Part shown: positions 50,705 to 59,152 of the stretch, one piece after another
How positions within the stretch are numbered: position 1 is the first letter of the stretch
Layout: the number at the start of each line of letters is the position of its first letter
NCBI RefSeq assembly: GCF_023544445.1
Contig: NZ_JALPVJ010000038.1
Span: forward strand, 1 to 64,000
DNA length: 64,000 bases
Source: Actinoplanes sp. M2I2
Lineage (GTDB): Bacteria > Actinomycetota > Actinomycetes > Mycobacteriales > Micromonosporaceae
Reading direction: 5' to 3'
Made by a program: the position numbers and the translations under genes
The notes under the pieces: generated by a model
What the model was told of the DNA's origin: nothing
Seen by the model: only the letters and a program-made list of their open reading frames with translations
Databases searched by the model: none

Positions 50705-51456
50705 CCGTGCTGCGAGCCGCGATCGGCGCGGAGTGGATCAAGCTGTGGACGACTCGTACGGTGTGGTGGTCGCTGGCCGCCGCGCTCGTCCTGATGGCCG
50801 CGGGGGCCGCGCAGTACGCGCTCTACGCGGAGAACGGCGACCTCGACGCGACCGTGCTGCGCGACGGTCGCGTGCCGGCCGGCAACGTCGCCGTGCTCGC
50901 GCTGAGCTTTGCCCAACTGGCCTTCGTCGCGCTGGCCATGCTGGCGATGACCAGCGAATACTCCACCGGCACGATGCGGGCGACGCTGACCTGGGTGCCG
51001 TCGCGGGTCAAGCTGCTGCTGGCCAAGAGCGCGGTCGTCGCGGCGGTCACCTTCGTCGCCGGGGCGGTGGCCGGGATCGTTGGCGGGCTGATCGCGAAAC
51101 CGCTGCTGGGTGACCTCGGAGAGGCCGGCGGGATCCCTCCGACAGCTCTGCGGATCGGCGCGTACCTGGCCCTGCTCGGGGTCTTCGCGGTCGGCCTGGG
51201 CGCCGCGCTGCGCGGCCCGGTGGTCACGCTGGTCGTGCTGCTGATGCTGATCGTGGTGCTGCCCCCGCTGCTGCAGGTGCCGGACGTCGCCGTGCTCAAC
51301 GGGATCGCCGACGCCCTGCCCGGCGTGGCCGGAAACCACTTCCTGCTGGGCGACTCCGACCCGTACGCCCCGGGCCTCGGTCTCCTGATCGTGGCGGTGT
51401 GGGCAGTCGGCGGCTTCGTCCTGGGCTGCCGCGAGCTCGACCGGCGCGACGCCTAA
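50701..51456 (+). CDS. ABC-2 type permease
   Basis: 251 residues with about six hydrophobic segments and the usual ABC-2 opening IGAEWIKLWTTRTVWWSLAA, TSEYSTGTMRATLTWVPSR. It forms the membrane part of the exporter with the gene upstream. Its TAA overlaps the TAG of the convergent response regulator gene (51453-51456). Confidence 0.9.
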   Translation: MTVLRAAIGAEWIKLWTTRTVWWSLAAALVLMAAGAAQYALYAENGDLDATVLRDGRVPAGNVAVLALSFAQLAFVALAMLAMTSEYSTGTMRATLTWVPSRVKLLLAKSAVVAAVTFVAGAVAGIVGGLIAKPLLGDLGEAGGIPPTALRIGAYLALLGVFAVGLGAALRGPVVTLVVLLMLIVVLPPLLQVPDVAVLNGIADALPGVAGNHFLLGDSDPYAPGLGLLIVAVWAVGGFVLGCRELDRRDA

Positions 51457-52097
51457 AGGAGACCGGCCTCGTAGGCGACGATCGCCGCCTGTACCCGGTT
51501 ACGCACGCCCAGCCGGCTCATCAGACTGCTGACGTACGCCTTCACGGTGCCCTCGACCAGGAAGAGCCGGCGCCCGATCTCCGCGTTGGACAGTCCCTCA
51601 CCGACCAGGGCCAGCACCTCACGTTCCCGGTCGGTGAGGGCGTCCACCCGGGTACGGGCGGCCGCGCCGGCGCCGAGGCGGACCCCGGCCAGCTCGGTGA
51701 TGACCCGGTGGGCCACCCGGGGCGACAGGTAGGCCGCGCCCGCCGCGACGGCCCGGATCGCCGCGGTCAGCTCACGCGGATCGCTGGACTTGAGCAGGAA
51801 ACCCGACGCGCCGGCCGCGAGCGCCCGGACGATGTACTCGTCCTCGCCGAAGGTCGTCAGCATGAGCACGCCGGTGTCCGGAGCGAGACGGCGGATCTCG
51901 GCCGCGGCCGCCAGCCCGTCGCGGCGCGGCATGCGGATGTCGAGCAGCACGACAGCGGGCCGGTGCCGCCGCACCAGATCGACCGCCTCGATGCCGTCCG
52001 CGGCCTCGCCGATCACCTCGAGGCCGTCGTCGTTGTCGAGGATGGCCCGGATGCCGGCCCGGATCATCGCCTCGTCGTCGGTGATCAGCACCTTCAT
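51453..52097 (-). CDS. NarL/LuxR family response regulator
   Basis: 214 residues: receiver domain with KVLITDDEAMIRAGIRAIL, phospho-acceptor Asp in VVLLDIRMPRRDGL, Thr in LMLTTFGEDE and Lys in GFLLKSSDP; output domain LTDREREVLALVGEGLSNAE, a LuxR helix-turn-helix. ATG at 52097 overlaps the kinase stop by four bases, so it is the partner of that kinase. It probably controls the neighbouring ABC transporter. Confidence 0.95.
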   Translation of the reverse strand: MKVLITDDEAMIRAGIRAILDNDDGLEVIGEAADGIEAVDLVRRHRPAVVLLDIRMPRRDGLAAAAEIRRLAPDTGVLMLTTFGEDEYIVRALAAGASGFLLKSSDPRELTAAIRAVAAGAAYLSPRVAHRVITELAGVRLGAGAAARTRVDALTDREREVLALVGEGLSNAEIGRRLFLVEGTVKAYVSSLMSRLGVRNRVQAAIVAYEAGLL

Positions 52098-53542
52098 CTC
52101 AGTCGTTCCTTGCTGGTCAGGCGACCGTCGGAGAAACACAGCCGGTACGCGGCGTCGGCCATCGGGAAGTTGCCGTCGGTGTAGAGCTCGCAGCCCTTCG
52201 GCTTGTCGCCGGGTGCCTGCCGGGCCGGGAGGTCACCGGCCAGGCCGGCGCGCGGCGTGCCCGGGCCGAGACGGTCGAACGTGGCTTCGTCGAGCACCGA
52301 GCCGGCCACCGCGAACGGGTAGTACCCGATCGCGGTGAGCACGGCCAGCACGAGCGGCGTGACGATCGCGGCGGCCAGGCTGCGGCGGGCCCGGCGGCGG
52401 GCGTCGTGCATCTCGGTGATCACCGGGGGTTCCGCGACGTCCGGGGCGCCGTCGTGGGGGATCACCGCGACGGCGCGGAAGCCCCCGTCGGGGGTGCGCT
52501 CGGCGGTGAGGGTCCCGCCGGCCAGGCGTACGCGTTCCCGCAGCCCCAGAAGCCCGAGCCCGGTGGACATCGGCCGCCCTTCGCCCCGGGACGGTGGCGC
52601 GTCGTTGATCACCGAGGCGGTCGTGTGGTCGCCGTCGCCGGCCAGGGTGACCCGCACGGTGGCGCCTCGCGCGTGCCGGCTCGCGTTGGTCAGCGCCTCG
52701 CGGACGAACCCGTGGACGGTCCGCTCGATCGGCGGCGGCAGCTCGCCACGCCGTTCGAACAGGACGGTCATCCCGGCCTCCCGGTGCCGCTCGACGAGCG
52801 CCTCCACCTGCTCGCCGGCGGGTTCCAGCGGGGGCCCGTCGTCCTCGCCGCGGAGCACGCCGATGATCTCGCGCAGCTGGTCGGTGGCGGCGCCGGCCGA
52901 CGCGCGGATCCGCCCGGCCGCCGCGCTCTGCTTCGCCGGCAGGCCGGGCGTGGTCTCCAGCGCGCCCGCGTTGAGCGCGATGAGGCTCAACTCGTGACCG
53001 AGCGAGTCGTGCATCTCCTGGGCGATGCGGGCCCGCTCACGCAGCCGCGCCTCGCGCACGACCATCCGATGCTCGTACTCGAGGCGGGCCGCGCGTTCCC
53101 ACCCCGCCGAGACCAGCCGGGCCTGCTGCGCGCGGTAACGCCCGGCCAGCCACGGGAAGACGCCCAGCAGGAGGAGGGCCATGGCCAGGAAGAACCATTC
53201 GGCCAGGGCGGTGTGCAGCACGGCGACGTTGAGCGCGGTGCCCCCGGCCGCGATGACGACGAAGGCGAGCGCGACCGTCCGGACGCGCTCGGTGCGCAGG
53301 CCGAGGAGGTAGCTCAGCACCGGCAGGCCGAACACGAAGTTGCCGTCGAGCAGGGTGCCGAGCAGCACGACCAGCCACGCCACGACCGGCCGGCGGCGGA
53401 CCGTGAGCACGATGACGGCGGCCGCCGCGAGCGCGCCCAGAAGCGCGAGGTATTCGCTGCTCAAGGCCTGGTTGGCCACCACCGGCGCGATCAGCACCGA
53501 CCCGAGCACTCCGTCGGCCACCCACTCCCGCCGTACCCGCAT
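52094..53542 (-). CDS. Sensor histidine kinase with an extra C-terminal TM and extracytoplasmic domain
   Basis: 482 residues. About five N-terminal TM segments (about 8-150), a HisKA_3 dimerisation domain with the His in QEMHDSLGHELSLIALNAGA, and a HATPase domain (FVREALTNASRHARG; STGLGLLGLRERV). After the ATPase (about residue 375 on) there is a further TM (AAAIVTPLVLAVLTAIGYY) and an outer tail of about 75 residues with two Cys and a KGCELYTDGNFPMADAAYRL segment. NarL-type kinases normally end at the ATPase. It could be an outside sensor at the wrong end, or a tail similar to SmpA-like lipoproteins. Confidence 0.9.
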   Translation of the reverse strand: MRVRREWVADGVLGSVLIAPVVANQALSSEYLALLGALAAAAVIVLTVRRRPVVAWLVVLLGTLLDGNFVFGLPVLSYLLGLRTERVRTVALAFVVIAAGGTALNVAVLHTALAEWFFLAMALLLLGVFPWLAGRYRAQQARLVSAGWERAARLEYEHRMVVREARLRERARIAQEMHDSLGHELSLIALNAGALETTPGLPAKQSAAAGRIRASAGAATDQLREIIGVLRGEDDGPPLEPAGEQVEALVERHREAGMTVLFERRGELPPPIERTVHGFVREALTNASRHARGATVRVTLAGDGDHTTASVINDAPPSRGEGRPMSTGLGLLGLRERVRLAGGTLTAERTPDGGFRAVAVIPHDGAPDVAEPPVITEMHDARRRARRSLAAAIVTPLVLAVLTAIGYYPFAVAGSVLDEATFDRLGPGTPRAGLAGDLPARQAPGDKPKGCELYTDGNFPMADAAYRLCFSDGRLTSKERLR

Positions 53543-53601
53543 CCGGCCAGGCTATCGACGCGCCCCGGCCCGCCACCACTGCCGAAAGTCAGGTCTGGTC
53601 G

Positions 53602-54402
53602 TCAGATGATGGGGCGGAACAGGCCCAGAGAGATCGTCACGGCCAGCGTCAGCGTCGAGAGGGCGACCGCGCTCACGACCAGCGCCGTGTCGGCCGGCCG
53701 GAAGATCTGCCTCCGGGCGTACGACCGGGGCGCCCCCGAGTCGAACCCGCGCGCGTCCATCGCGACCGCCAGCCGGCCACCGCGGCGCAGCGCGCCCACC
53801 AGCAGGGCGAAAGCCGTCGAGACGAAGAGCCGTAAGGCCGCGACCGGGTTGTGGCCGGCGTCGATGCCCCGCGCCCGGCGGGCCAGCGTCAGCATCTGCC
53901 ACTCGGCGCCGAGCAGCGGCAGCAGGCGGAAGGCGGCCAGGGCCCCGATCGCGAAGCGGGCCGGCGCCTTGGCGTTCTGCACCAGGGCGTCGGCCAGGTC
54001 GGTCGGGTCGGTGGTGGCGAAGACCAGCACGCCGGGGACGGCCACGGCGAACAGGCGCAGGATCAGGCCGAGCGCCGCCGTCAGCACGCCGGTGGTGACG
54101 TCGAACGGGCCGAGGTCCAGCAGCAGCGTGCCGTTGCGCTCGGCGGCGAACAGCACCATCGTGACCAGCAGGCCGAACGCGCCGATCAGCAGGGGCCAGG
54201 CCCGCCGGACCAGCGTCGCGTAGCGCACGCCGAAGAACGGGACGGCGGCCAGTTCGATGGCGAGCGCGATGGCCGGGGTCAACGGGTCGAGCGTGGAGAT
54301 CAGCGGCAGCGAGAAGAGCAGCGCGGCCGCGAGCTTGGCGACCGGGTTGCGGCGGGCGAGCGGGGCCGAGGGGTCGGCGATCGCCTGGAGGGCCAGGGTC
54401 AT
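53602..54402 (-). CDS. ykoC: ECF transporter T component (YkoC/CbiQ-like)
   Basis: 266-residue energy-coupling transmembrane protein with five or six TM helices and the coupling signature near LTLARRARGIDAGHNPV (ARG motif), plus RGGRLAVAMDARGFDSGAPR, the second Ala-Arg-Gly motif. It links the ATPase to the substrate-binding protein. ATG at 54402 overlaps the ATPase stop by four bases. Third gene of a ykoE-ykoD-ykoC operon controlled by a TPP riboswitch. Confidence 0.9.
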   Translation of the reverse strand: MTLALQAIADPSAPLARRNPVAKLAAALLFSLPLISTLDPLTPAIALAIELAAVPFFGVRYATLVRRAWPLLIGAFGLLVTMVLFAAERNGTLLLDLGPFDVTTGVLTAALGLILRLFAVAVPGVLVFATTDPTDLADALVQNAKAPARFAIGALAAFRLLPLLGAEWQMLTLARRARGIDAGHNPVAALRLFVSTAFALLVGALRRGGRLAVAMDARGFDSGAPRSYARRQIFRPADTALVVSAVALSTLTLAVTISLGLFRPII

Positions 54403-55874
54403 GACCGGCCGCCCGGGTGGCGCTGGGGGAGCGGGTCCCGCCGCCGGGCGGTGCCCAGCGGGAACGTGCGGTCGGCCACGGTCTGCACGAAATCGTCGTC
54501 GTGGGTGACCGCGACGATGCCGTGGCCGTCGTCGCGCAGGGTGGACAGCAGGGTGATCAGCTCGATCCAGGTACGCCGGTCCTGCCCGAAGGTCGGCTCG
54601 TCGAGCACCAGCAGCCGGGGGGCGGTGGCCAGCGCGGTGGCCACGCTGAGCCGGCGCGCCTCGCCGCCCGAGAGCGTGTACGGGTTGGCGCCGGCCAGTT
54701 TGGCCAGGCGCAGCTGGTCGAGCAGGTCGTCGACGATCCGCTCGACCTCGTCGGCCGACCGGCCCAGCCGGCGCGGGCCGACCGCCAGCTCGTCGGCGAC
54801 GCGGGCGGTGACGAACTGGTGCTCGGGGTTCTGGAAGACCGAGCCGATCCGCCCGGTGAGCGTGGCCGCGCGCCACCGGTGCGGCGGGCGGTCGTCGCCG
54901 AAGCCGCGGACCTGCCCACCGGTCGGGGCCAGCAGGCCGCCGAGCACGAGCGCGAGAGTGGACTTGCCGGCGCCGTTGGGGCCGGTCACCGCCAGCACCT
55001 CGCCCTCGCCCACGCCCAGCGACACCGGTGCGAGCCGCTGCGCCACGGCGACCTGCGACGCCCGTACGAGATCGGGGCCGGCCGTCCTTCCCGACTTGAG
55101 CGGCGGAACGGTGAAGCCGGGCACCCAGACGCCCTCGTCGGCCAGGCGGTCGCCGTAGGCCGCGAACACCAGCTCGGGTGGGCCGTCGGCCCGCACCCCG
55201 CCACCGGGCTCGAGCACGACCACCCGGTCGATCAGCGGCAGCGCCTCGGCCACCCGGTGCTCGACCAGGATCATCGTCTGGTCCCGCAGGGAGCCGAGCG
55301 ACTCGCGGATCAGCGCCGCGCCGTCCGGGTCGAGGTTGGCGGTGGGCTCGTCGAGCAGCAGCAGACCGGGCCGCAGGGCCAGCACCCCGGCCAGCGCCAG
55401 CCGCTGGGCCTCGCCGCCGGACAGCGCGGCGGTCGAGCGGGTGATCGGGTAGGGGAAGCCGACCCGGTCGAGGGCGTCGCTGACCCAGGGCCAGATCCGG
55501 GCCGGGGGCACGCCGCGATTTTCCAGGCCGAAGGCCACGTCGTCGCCGCTGCGGGCCATCACGAGCTGGGTCTGCGGGTCCTGGAAGACGATGCCCGCGC
55601 CGGAGGACCAGCCGTCGGCCGAGGTTTCGGGGGACCGGACGCCGCGGTGGGTGCGGGGATCGAGGCCGTCGATCTCGATGGTGCCGGCCGCCTCGCCCGA
55701 GTCGTCGGGGAGCAGGCCGGCCAGCGCGGCGAGCAGGGTGCTCTTGCCGGCCCCCGAGGGACCGAGCAGGAGCACCCGCTCGCCGTGCGCGATGCGCAGG
55801 TCGACGTCGCGGACGGCCCAGGCGCGCCGGCCGGCGTGCCGCCAGCCGAATCCGCGGAGGACGACCTCACTCAT
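54399..55874 (-). CDS. ykoD: ECF transporter duplicated ATPase (YkoD-like)
   Basis: 491 residues with two fused ABC domains: the first has Walker A GPSGAGKST, signature LSGGEAQRLALAGVLALRPG and LLLDEPTANLDPDG; the second GPNGAGKST, LSGGEARRLSVATALATAP and LVLDEPTFGQDRRTW. It powers uptake of the thiamine precursor. The start ATG 55874 lies in the first copy of a 26-base tandem duplication; a minicistron from ATG 55900 ends on it. Confidence 0.93.
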   Translation of the reverse strand: MSEVVLRGFGWRHAGRRAWAVRDVDLRIAHGERVLLLGPSGAGKSTLLAALAGLLPDDSGEAAGTIEIDGLDPRTHRGVRSPETSADGWSSGAGIVFQDPQTQLVMARSGDDVAFGLENRGVPPARIWPWVSDALDRVGFPYPITRSTAALSGGEAQRLALAGVLALRPGLLLLDEPTANLDPDGAALIRESLGSLRDQTMILVEHRVAEALPLIDRVVVLEPGGGVRADGPPELVFAAYGDRLADEGVWVPGFTVPPLKSGRTAGPDLVRASQVAVAQRLAPVSLGVGEGEVLAVTGPNGAGKSTLALVLGGLLAPTGGQVRGFGDDRPPHRWRAATLTGRIGSVFQNPEHQFVTARVADELAVGPRRLGRSADEVERIVDDLLDQLRLAKLAGANPYTLSGGEARRLSVATALATAPRLLVLDEPTFGQDRRTWIELITLLSTLRDDGHGIVAVTHDDDFVQTVADRTFPLGTARRRDPLPQRHPGGRS

Positions 55875-55920
55875 GAACGGCGCATCGATTCAGAACTCAT
55901 GACCGGCGCATCGAGTCAGA
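55869..55920. repeat. Tandem 26-bp duplication at the ykoE-ykoD junction
   Basis: 55869-55894 is repeated at 55895-55920 with two mismatches. Both copies contain an ATG on the minus strand (55874 and 55900). The upstream one opens a nine-codon frame whose TGA overlaps the real ykoD ATG. The duplication therefore separates ykoE from ykoD and creates a coupling minicistron. Confidence 0.9.
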
Positions 55921-56488
55921 CGAGGGCTCGCGACCGACCGGCCGGGAAACGGTCGAGCACGCCCGTCTGGGCCAGCGCGCGGGTCAGCAGCACGCTGCCG
56001 AACCCGGCGATGACCAGCGCGGACGCCGCGGTGATGAGGATGTAGGGGAACCGCATGGTGGCCCAGGACGTGCCGCCGTACCAGACGAACGCGTCGTAGA
56101 TGGCGGCGACCGCGCCGGCCACCGCGCCCGCGGCCAGGGCCACCGGCAGGCGATAGACCTTGTATGCGAACAGCGCGAACACGAGCTCCGCGCCGAGCGC
56201 CTCGAGCGGGCCCTGCACGACGATCGTCCACCCCCAGCTCACGCCGATCGCCACGGAGACCAGCGAGGCGAGCGAGAGGGTGTAGAACGCGGCGCCGGGC
56301 TTGCGGATGATCAGCGCGCCGAGCACGGCCGGCACCAGCCACACGCCGTAGAGGACGGCCCGGCCGGGCAGCGGAATGGCGTCGGCGGGCCCGTTCCAGA
56401 GCAGGCCCCAGGCCCAGAAGATCACGCCGAAGGCCACGGCGATGATCGAGGCGATCACAATGTCTATCGTGCGCCAGCGGTTGTTCAT
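55916..56488 (-). CDS. ykoE: ECF transporter S component, thiamine-precursor specific (YkoE-like)
   Basis: 190-residue integral membrane protein with about six TM helices (starting MNNRWRTIDIVIASIIAVAF), of the YkoE family that binds hydroxymethylpyrimidine or thiamine. Conserved-looking core: GVSWGWTIVVQGPLEALGAE and YKVYRLPVALAAGAVAGAVA. The TPP riboswitch upstream supports thiamine-pathway substrates strongly. ATG at 56488 is seven bases from a GGGAGG ribosome-binding site that can be sequestered in a hairpin. Confidence 0.92.
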   Translation of the reverse strand: MNNRWRTIDIVIASIIAVAFGVIFWAWGLLWNGPADAIPLPGRAVLYGVWLVPAVLGALIIRKPGAAFYTLSLASLVSVAIGVSWGWTIVVQGPLEALGAELVFALFAYKVYRLPVALAAGAVAGAVAAIYDAFVWYGGTSWATMRFPYILITAASALVIAGFGSVLLTRALAQTGVLDRFPAGRSRALV

Positions 56489-56495
56489 GGTGGAA

Positions 56496-56517
56496 CCTCC
56501 CAGTTTGTACCGGGAGG
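56496..56517 (-). promoter_or_regulatory. Shine-Dalgarno-sequestering hairpin before ykoE
   Basis: On the minus strand CCTCCC (56512-56517), a ten-base loop, and GGGAGG (56496-56501), which is the ribosome-binding site, seven bases from the ATG. Six perfect pairs would hide the site. This is a plausible expression platform for the TPP riboswitch just upstream. Confidence 0.75.
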
Positions 56518-56569
56518 AGACGCACGCCACGGTCGGGCGGGGGCCCGGGCGTGACGCGGCTGGAGAAAG

Positions 56570-56656
56570 ACCGAACTTCCTGCGCTGGCATTACCCAGAT
56601 CAGGTGCGAGGGTCTGCGGTTGCCCGCACTCTCAGCGCTGTGCGCTCCCCTGTCGG
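56570..56656 (-). promoter_or_regulatory. TPP riboswitch (thi box)
   Basis: Minus strand, core about 56583-56635. The pyrimidine-sensor element CTGAGA (56630-56635) and the stretch CACCTGATCTGGGTAATGCC (within 56583-56606) are the two hallmark segments of TPP riboswitches, in the right order and spacing, with GCGCAGGAAG closing after. It precedes ykoE and should turn the operon off when TPP is abundant. Ends are approximate. Confidence 0.95.
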
Positions 56657-56740
56657 ATGTGCTGTCGTGCTGTGTCTCCGTGCTGTGTTTCGATGAAGGT
56701 AACACCGTGAGCGATCGCGGGACAGCGAGGGAGTGATCAC

Positions 56741-57562
56741 ATGGAGATCAAGGCACGCGGGATGACCTTCGACGTGTACGAGGGCGGGCCGTCCGACGGC
56801 GACCCGGTGCTGCTCCTGCACGGCTTCCCACAGGATCATCACGAGTTCGACCTGCTGGCCCCGAAACTGCACGCCGCCGGCCTCCGGACGTACGCCCTGG
56901 ACCAGCGCGGCACCTCGCCCGGCGCCCGCCCGGCCGAGGTCGCGGCCTACCGGCTCGAGCAGCCGACCGCCGACGCCGTGGCCGTCCTGGACGCGCTCGG
57001 CCTCGAGTCGGCCCACGTGATCGGCCACGACTGGGGCGCGATCGTCGGCTGGTGGCTCGCCTCGGCCCACCCCGACCGGGTGCGCACGCTCACCGCCGTC
57101 TCCATCCCGCACCCCAAGGCCCTGGGCCTGGCGCTGCGGGTCCGCGCGGCCCAGCGCGCCCGCATGTCGTACTTCAAGGTCTTCCAGTCGCCGGTCGCCG
57201 AGCGGCTGCTGATGGCCCGCGACGGCGCCGTGCTGCGGGCCATGTTCAAGCCGATCGGGTCGCGCGGCGACCACTACGTCGAGGCGATGCGCAACGACCC
57301 GGGCCGGCTCACCGGCGGTCTGAACTGGTACCGCGCCTCGACCGGCGGCTTCGCGGCCGAGCCGGGCATCATCCGTGTGCCGACCACGTACGTGTGGAGC
57401 GACCGGGACGGCGTGGTTTCGCTCACTGCCGCGCTGCGCACCCGCGACTGGGTCGAGGCCGACTACGAGATGGTCGCGCTGCGGGGCATCAGCCACTGGG
57501 TGCCGGAGCAGGCGGCGAGCGCGCTCGCCGAGGCCGTCCTCCGTCGTTTCAAGCGAGTTTGA
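56741..57562 (+). CDS. Alpha/beta hydrolase (epoxide-hydrolase-like)
   Basis: 273 residues. Oxyanion loop HGFPQD, nucleophile elbow GHDWGA (Asp), a C-terminal acid near YVWSDRDGVVS and catalytic His in GISHWVPEQ. Asp as nucleophile rather than Ser suggests an epoxide hydrolase or haloalkane dehalogenase; the TrpAsp-type HDWG motif favours epoxide hydrolase. No export signal. Substrate unknown. Confidence 0.88.
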   Translation: MEIKARGMTFDVYEGGPSDGDPVLLLHGFPQDHHEFDLLAPKLHAAGLRTYALDQRGTSPGARPAEVAAYRLEQPTADAVAVLDALGLESAHVIGHDWGAIVGWWLASAHPDRVRTLTAVSIPHPKALGLALRVRAAQRARMSYFKVFQSPVAERLLMARDGAVLRAMFKPIGSRGDHYVEAMRNDPGRLTGGLNWYRASTGGFAAEPGIIRVPTTYVWSDRDGVVSLTAALRTRDWVEADYEMVALRGISHWVPEQAASALAEAVLRRFKRV

Positions 57563-57593
57563 TTCCCGTTCATATTGGGGAATCGCCTCCGTC

Positions 57594-58145
57594 ATGGTGG
57601 AAGAGAAGGCGCGTGTCAGACACGAGACCGAAAAGCAGCGCTGGGACCGGAACTTCGCCGACCTTCTTCAGGAGTTGCGGGTCGCGCAGACCGGCATCCA
57701 GATCCTCTTCGCCTTCCTGCTGACACTGCCCTTCAGCAACCGGTTCTCCGAGGTCACGCAGTTCCAGAAGGACGTCTACGTGGTGGCGCTGCTGGCCGCG
57801 GCCGGCGCCACCGCGATGATCATCGCGCCGGTCGCCTTCCACCGGGCCCTGTTCCGTCAGGGCCGCAAGCCCGAGCTGGTGCGATACGCCCACCGGATGG
57901 CCACCGGCGGCCTGTTCTTCCTGCTCGTCGCCATGGTCAGCAGTGTCCTGCTGGTCACCGACTTCATCCTCGACCGGACCATCGCGTTCGTCTTCACCGG
58001 AATCACCGCCGCCTTCTTCCTCACCTTCTGGGTGGCCGTCCCGTTCTTCCGGCGCAATTGGATCGACGAGGACGCCGAGGAGGAGGACGAGGAGGTCAGC
58101 AAGACCGCGGTCATCCCCGGCGAGTCCGCAGACCGAGTTTCCTGA
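57594..58145 (+). CDS. DUF6328 family membrane protein
   Basis: 183 residues. A charged N-terminus with RWDRNFADLLQELRVAQTGI, then four TM segments (about 34-52, 62-84, 100-121, 128-148) and an acidic tail (DEDAEEEDEEVS). This is the pattern of the DUF6328 family, common in actinobacteria and uncharacterised. The start at ATG 57594 has GGGGA about 12 bases upstream. The last 35 bases overlap the convergent gene. Confidence 0.82.
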   Translation: MVEEKARVRHETEKQRWDRNFADLLQELRVAQTGIQILFAFLLTLPFSNRFSEVTQFQKDVYVVALLAAAGATAMIIAPVAFHRALFRQGRKPELVRYAHRMATGGLFFLLVAMVSSVLLVTDFILDRTIAFVFTGITAAFFLTFWVAVPFFRRNWIDEDAEEEDEEVSKTAVIPGESADRVS

Positions 58146-58719
58146 GCTCGAGCTCGGCCAGCGCGTCGACCGCCGCCGCGTCGCCGTTGCGCCAGCTCTG
58201 CGCGATGTCGGGGCCGAGCTTGGCCAGGCGGTTGAGCGGCTGGCCGGCCAGGGCCCGCAGCGCCAGCAGGTCGCGTCCCGCGGGATCGTTGCGTACGGCG
58301 CTGGCGACCGCGGCCCGGCGCATCCACCGCAACCGCAGGGGAAGCCAGCCGAACAGCACGAGCGCGAGCGGAACGGCCACCGCGATCAGCGCGACGACGA
58401 TCGCCATCGTGTCGACGACGTCCTGCTGCTGGCGGCCGGCCTCGGCGATCGACCGGGCCGCCGACGCCGCGCCCTCGAACGGCTTGACCAGCTCGTCGCC
58501 GACCAGGGGCACCCCGCCGACCTTGCTGCCGGCGTCGCTCAGGTTGTCGGCGATGCCGCCGCCCGCGCTCTCCAGCTTCGCACCCGGCACGCCGAGCTTC
58601 TCGACCATGTCGTTGACCCAGAGACCCGCCCGGATCCACAGATAGATCCACAGGACCACGACGATGTCGGTCAGGAGCTGGCGTACGGCGGTGGGCAGCC
58701 GGTCGGCATAGAGCTTCAC
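58111..58719 (-). CDS. Membrane protein of unknown function
   Basis: 202 residues with TM helices at about 15-35 and 105-130 and a predominantly helical soluble part between and after. MKLYADRLPTAVRQLLTDIV and WINDMVEKLG-like (WVNDMVEKLG) segments precede an Ala/Gly-rich stretch (GGIADNLSDAGSKVGGVPLV). It is a recognisable actinobacterial hypothetical with no named function. GTG start at 58719. It converges on the DUF6328 gene with a 35-base overlap, so antisense interference is possible. Confidence 0.7.
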   Translation of the reverse strand: MKLYADRLPTAVRQLLTDIVVVLWIYLWIRAGLWVNDMVEKLGVPGAKLESAGGGIADNLSDAGSKVGGVPLVGDELVKPFEGAASAARSIAEAGRQQQDVVDTMAIVVALIAVAVPLALVLFGWLPLRLRWMRRAAVASAVRNDPAGRDLLALRALAGQPLNRLAKLGPDIAQSWRNGDAAAVDALAELELRKLGLRTRRG

Positions 58720-58744
58720 GCCGCACAGCGTCCCACGTAGACGG

Positions 58745-59152
58745 CTAGCCTCGACCCGCGCAGTCCGGGCAGGTTCCGAAGATCTCCATCGTGTGGGAGA
58801 CGTTCACGTAGCCGTGCCGGCTGGCCACCTTGCCGGCCCACGACTCGACCGCCGGGCCCTCCACCTCGACCGCGCTGCCGCACTCGCGGCAGACCAGATG
58901 GTGGTGGTGGCCCTGGCTGCAGCGGCGGTAGAGGTGCTCGCCGCCGGGCGGGCGCATCACGTCGATCTCGCCGGCGTCGGCCAGCCCCTGCAGCGTGCGG
59001 TAGACCGTGGTCAGGCCCACCCGCTCGCCTCGTTCGCGCAGCCGGGCGTGCAGCTCCTGGGCGCTGTAGAAGCCCTCGGCCTCGGCCAGCACGGCGCTCA
59101 CGGCGGTGCGCTGCTTGGTGGTGCGCTGCGCGACATTCTGGTCGGCGTTCAC
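58745..59152 (-). CDS. zur: Zinc uptake regulator Zur (Fur family)
   Basis: 135 residues with the Fur winged helix (GFYSAQELHARLRERGERVG, LTTVYRTLQGLADAG), the metal-sensing HHHHLVCRECG segment and a second CxxC (CPDC), the structural zinc site. In M. tuberculosis Zur (FurB, Rv2359) lies next to smtB (Rv2358) beside glyS, as here. With zinc bound it should repress the operon through the box at 62043. ATG at 59152 overlaps the smtB stop by four bases. Confidence 0.92.
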   Translation of the reverse strand: MNADQNVAQRTTKQRTAVSAVLAEAEGFYSAQELHARLRERGERVGLTTVYRTLQGLADAGEIDVMRPPGGEHLYRRCSQGHHHHLVCRECGSAVEVEGPAVESWAGKVASRHGYVNVSHTMEIFGTCPDCAGRG

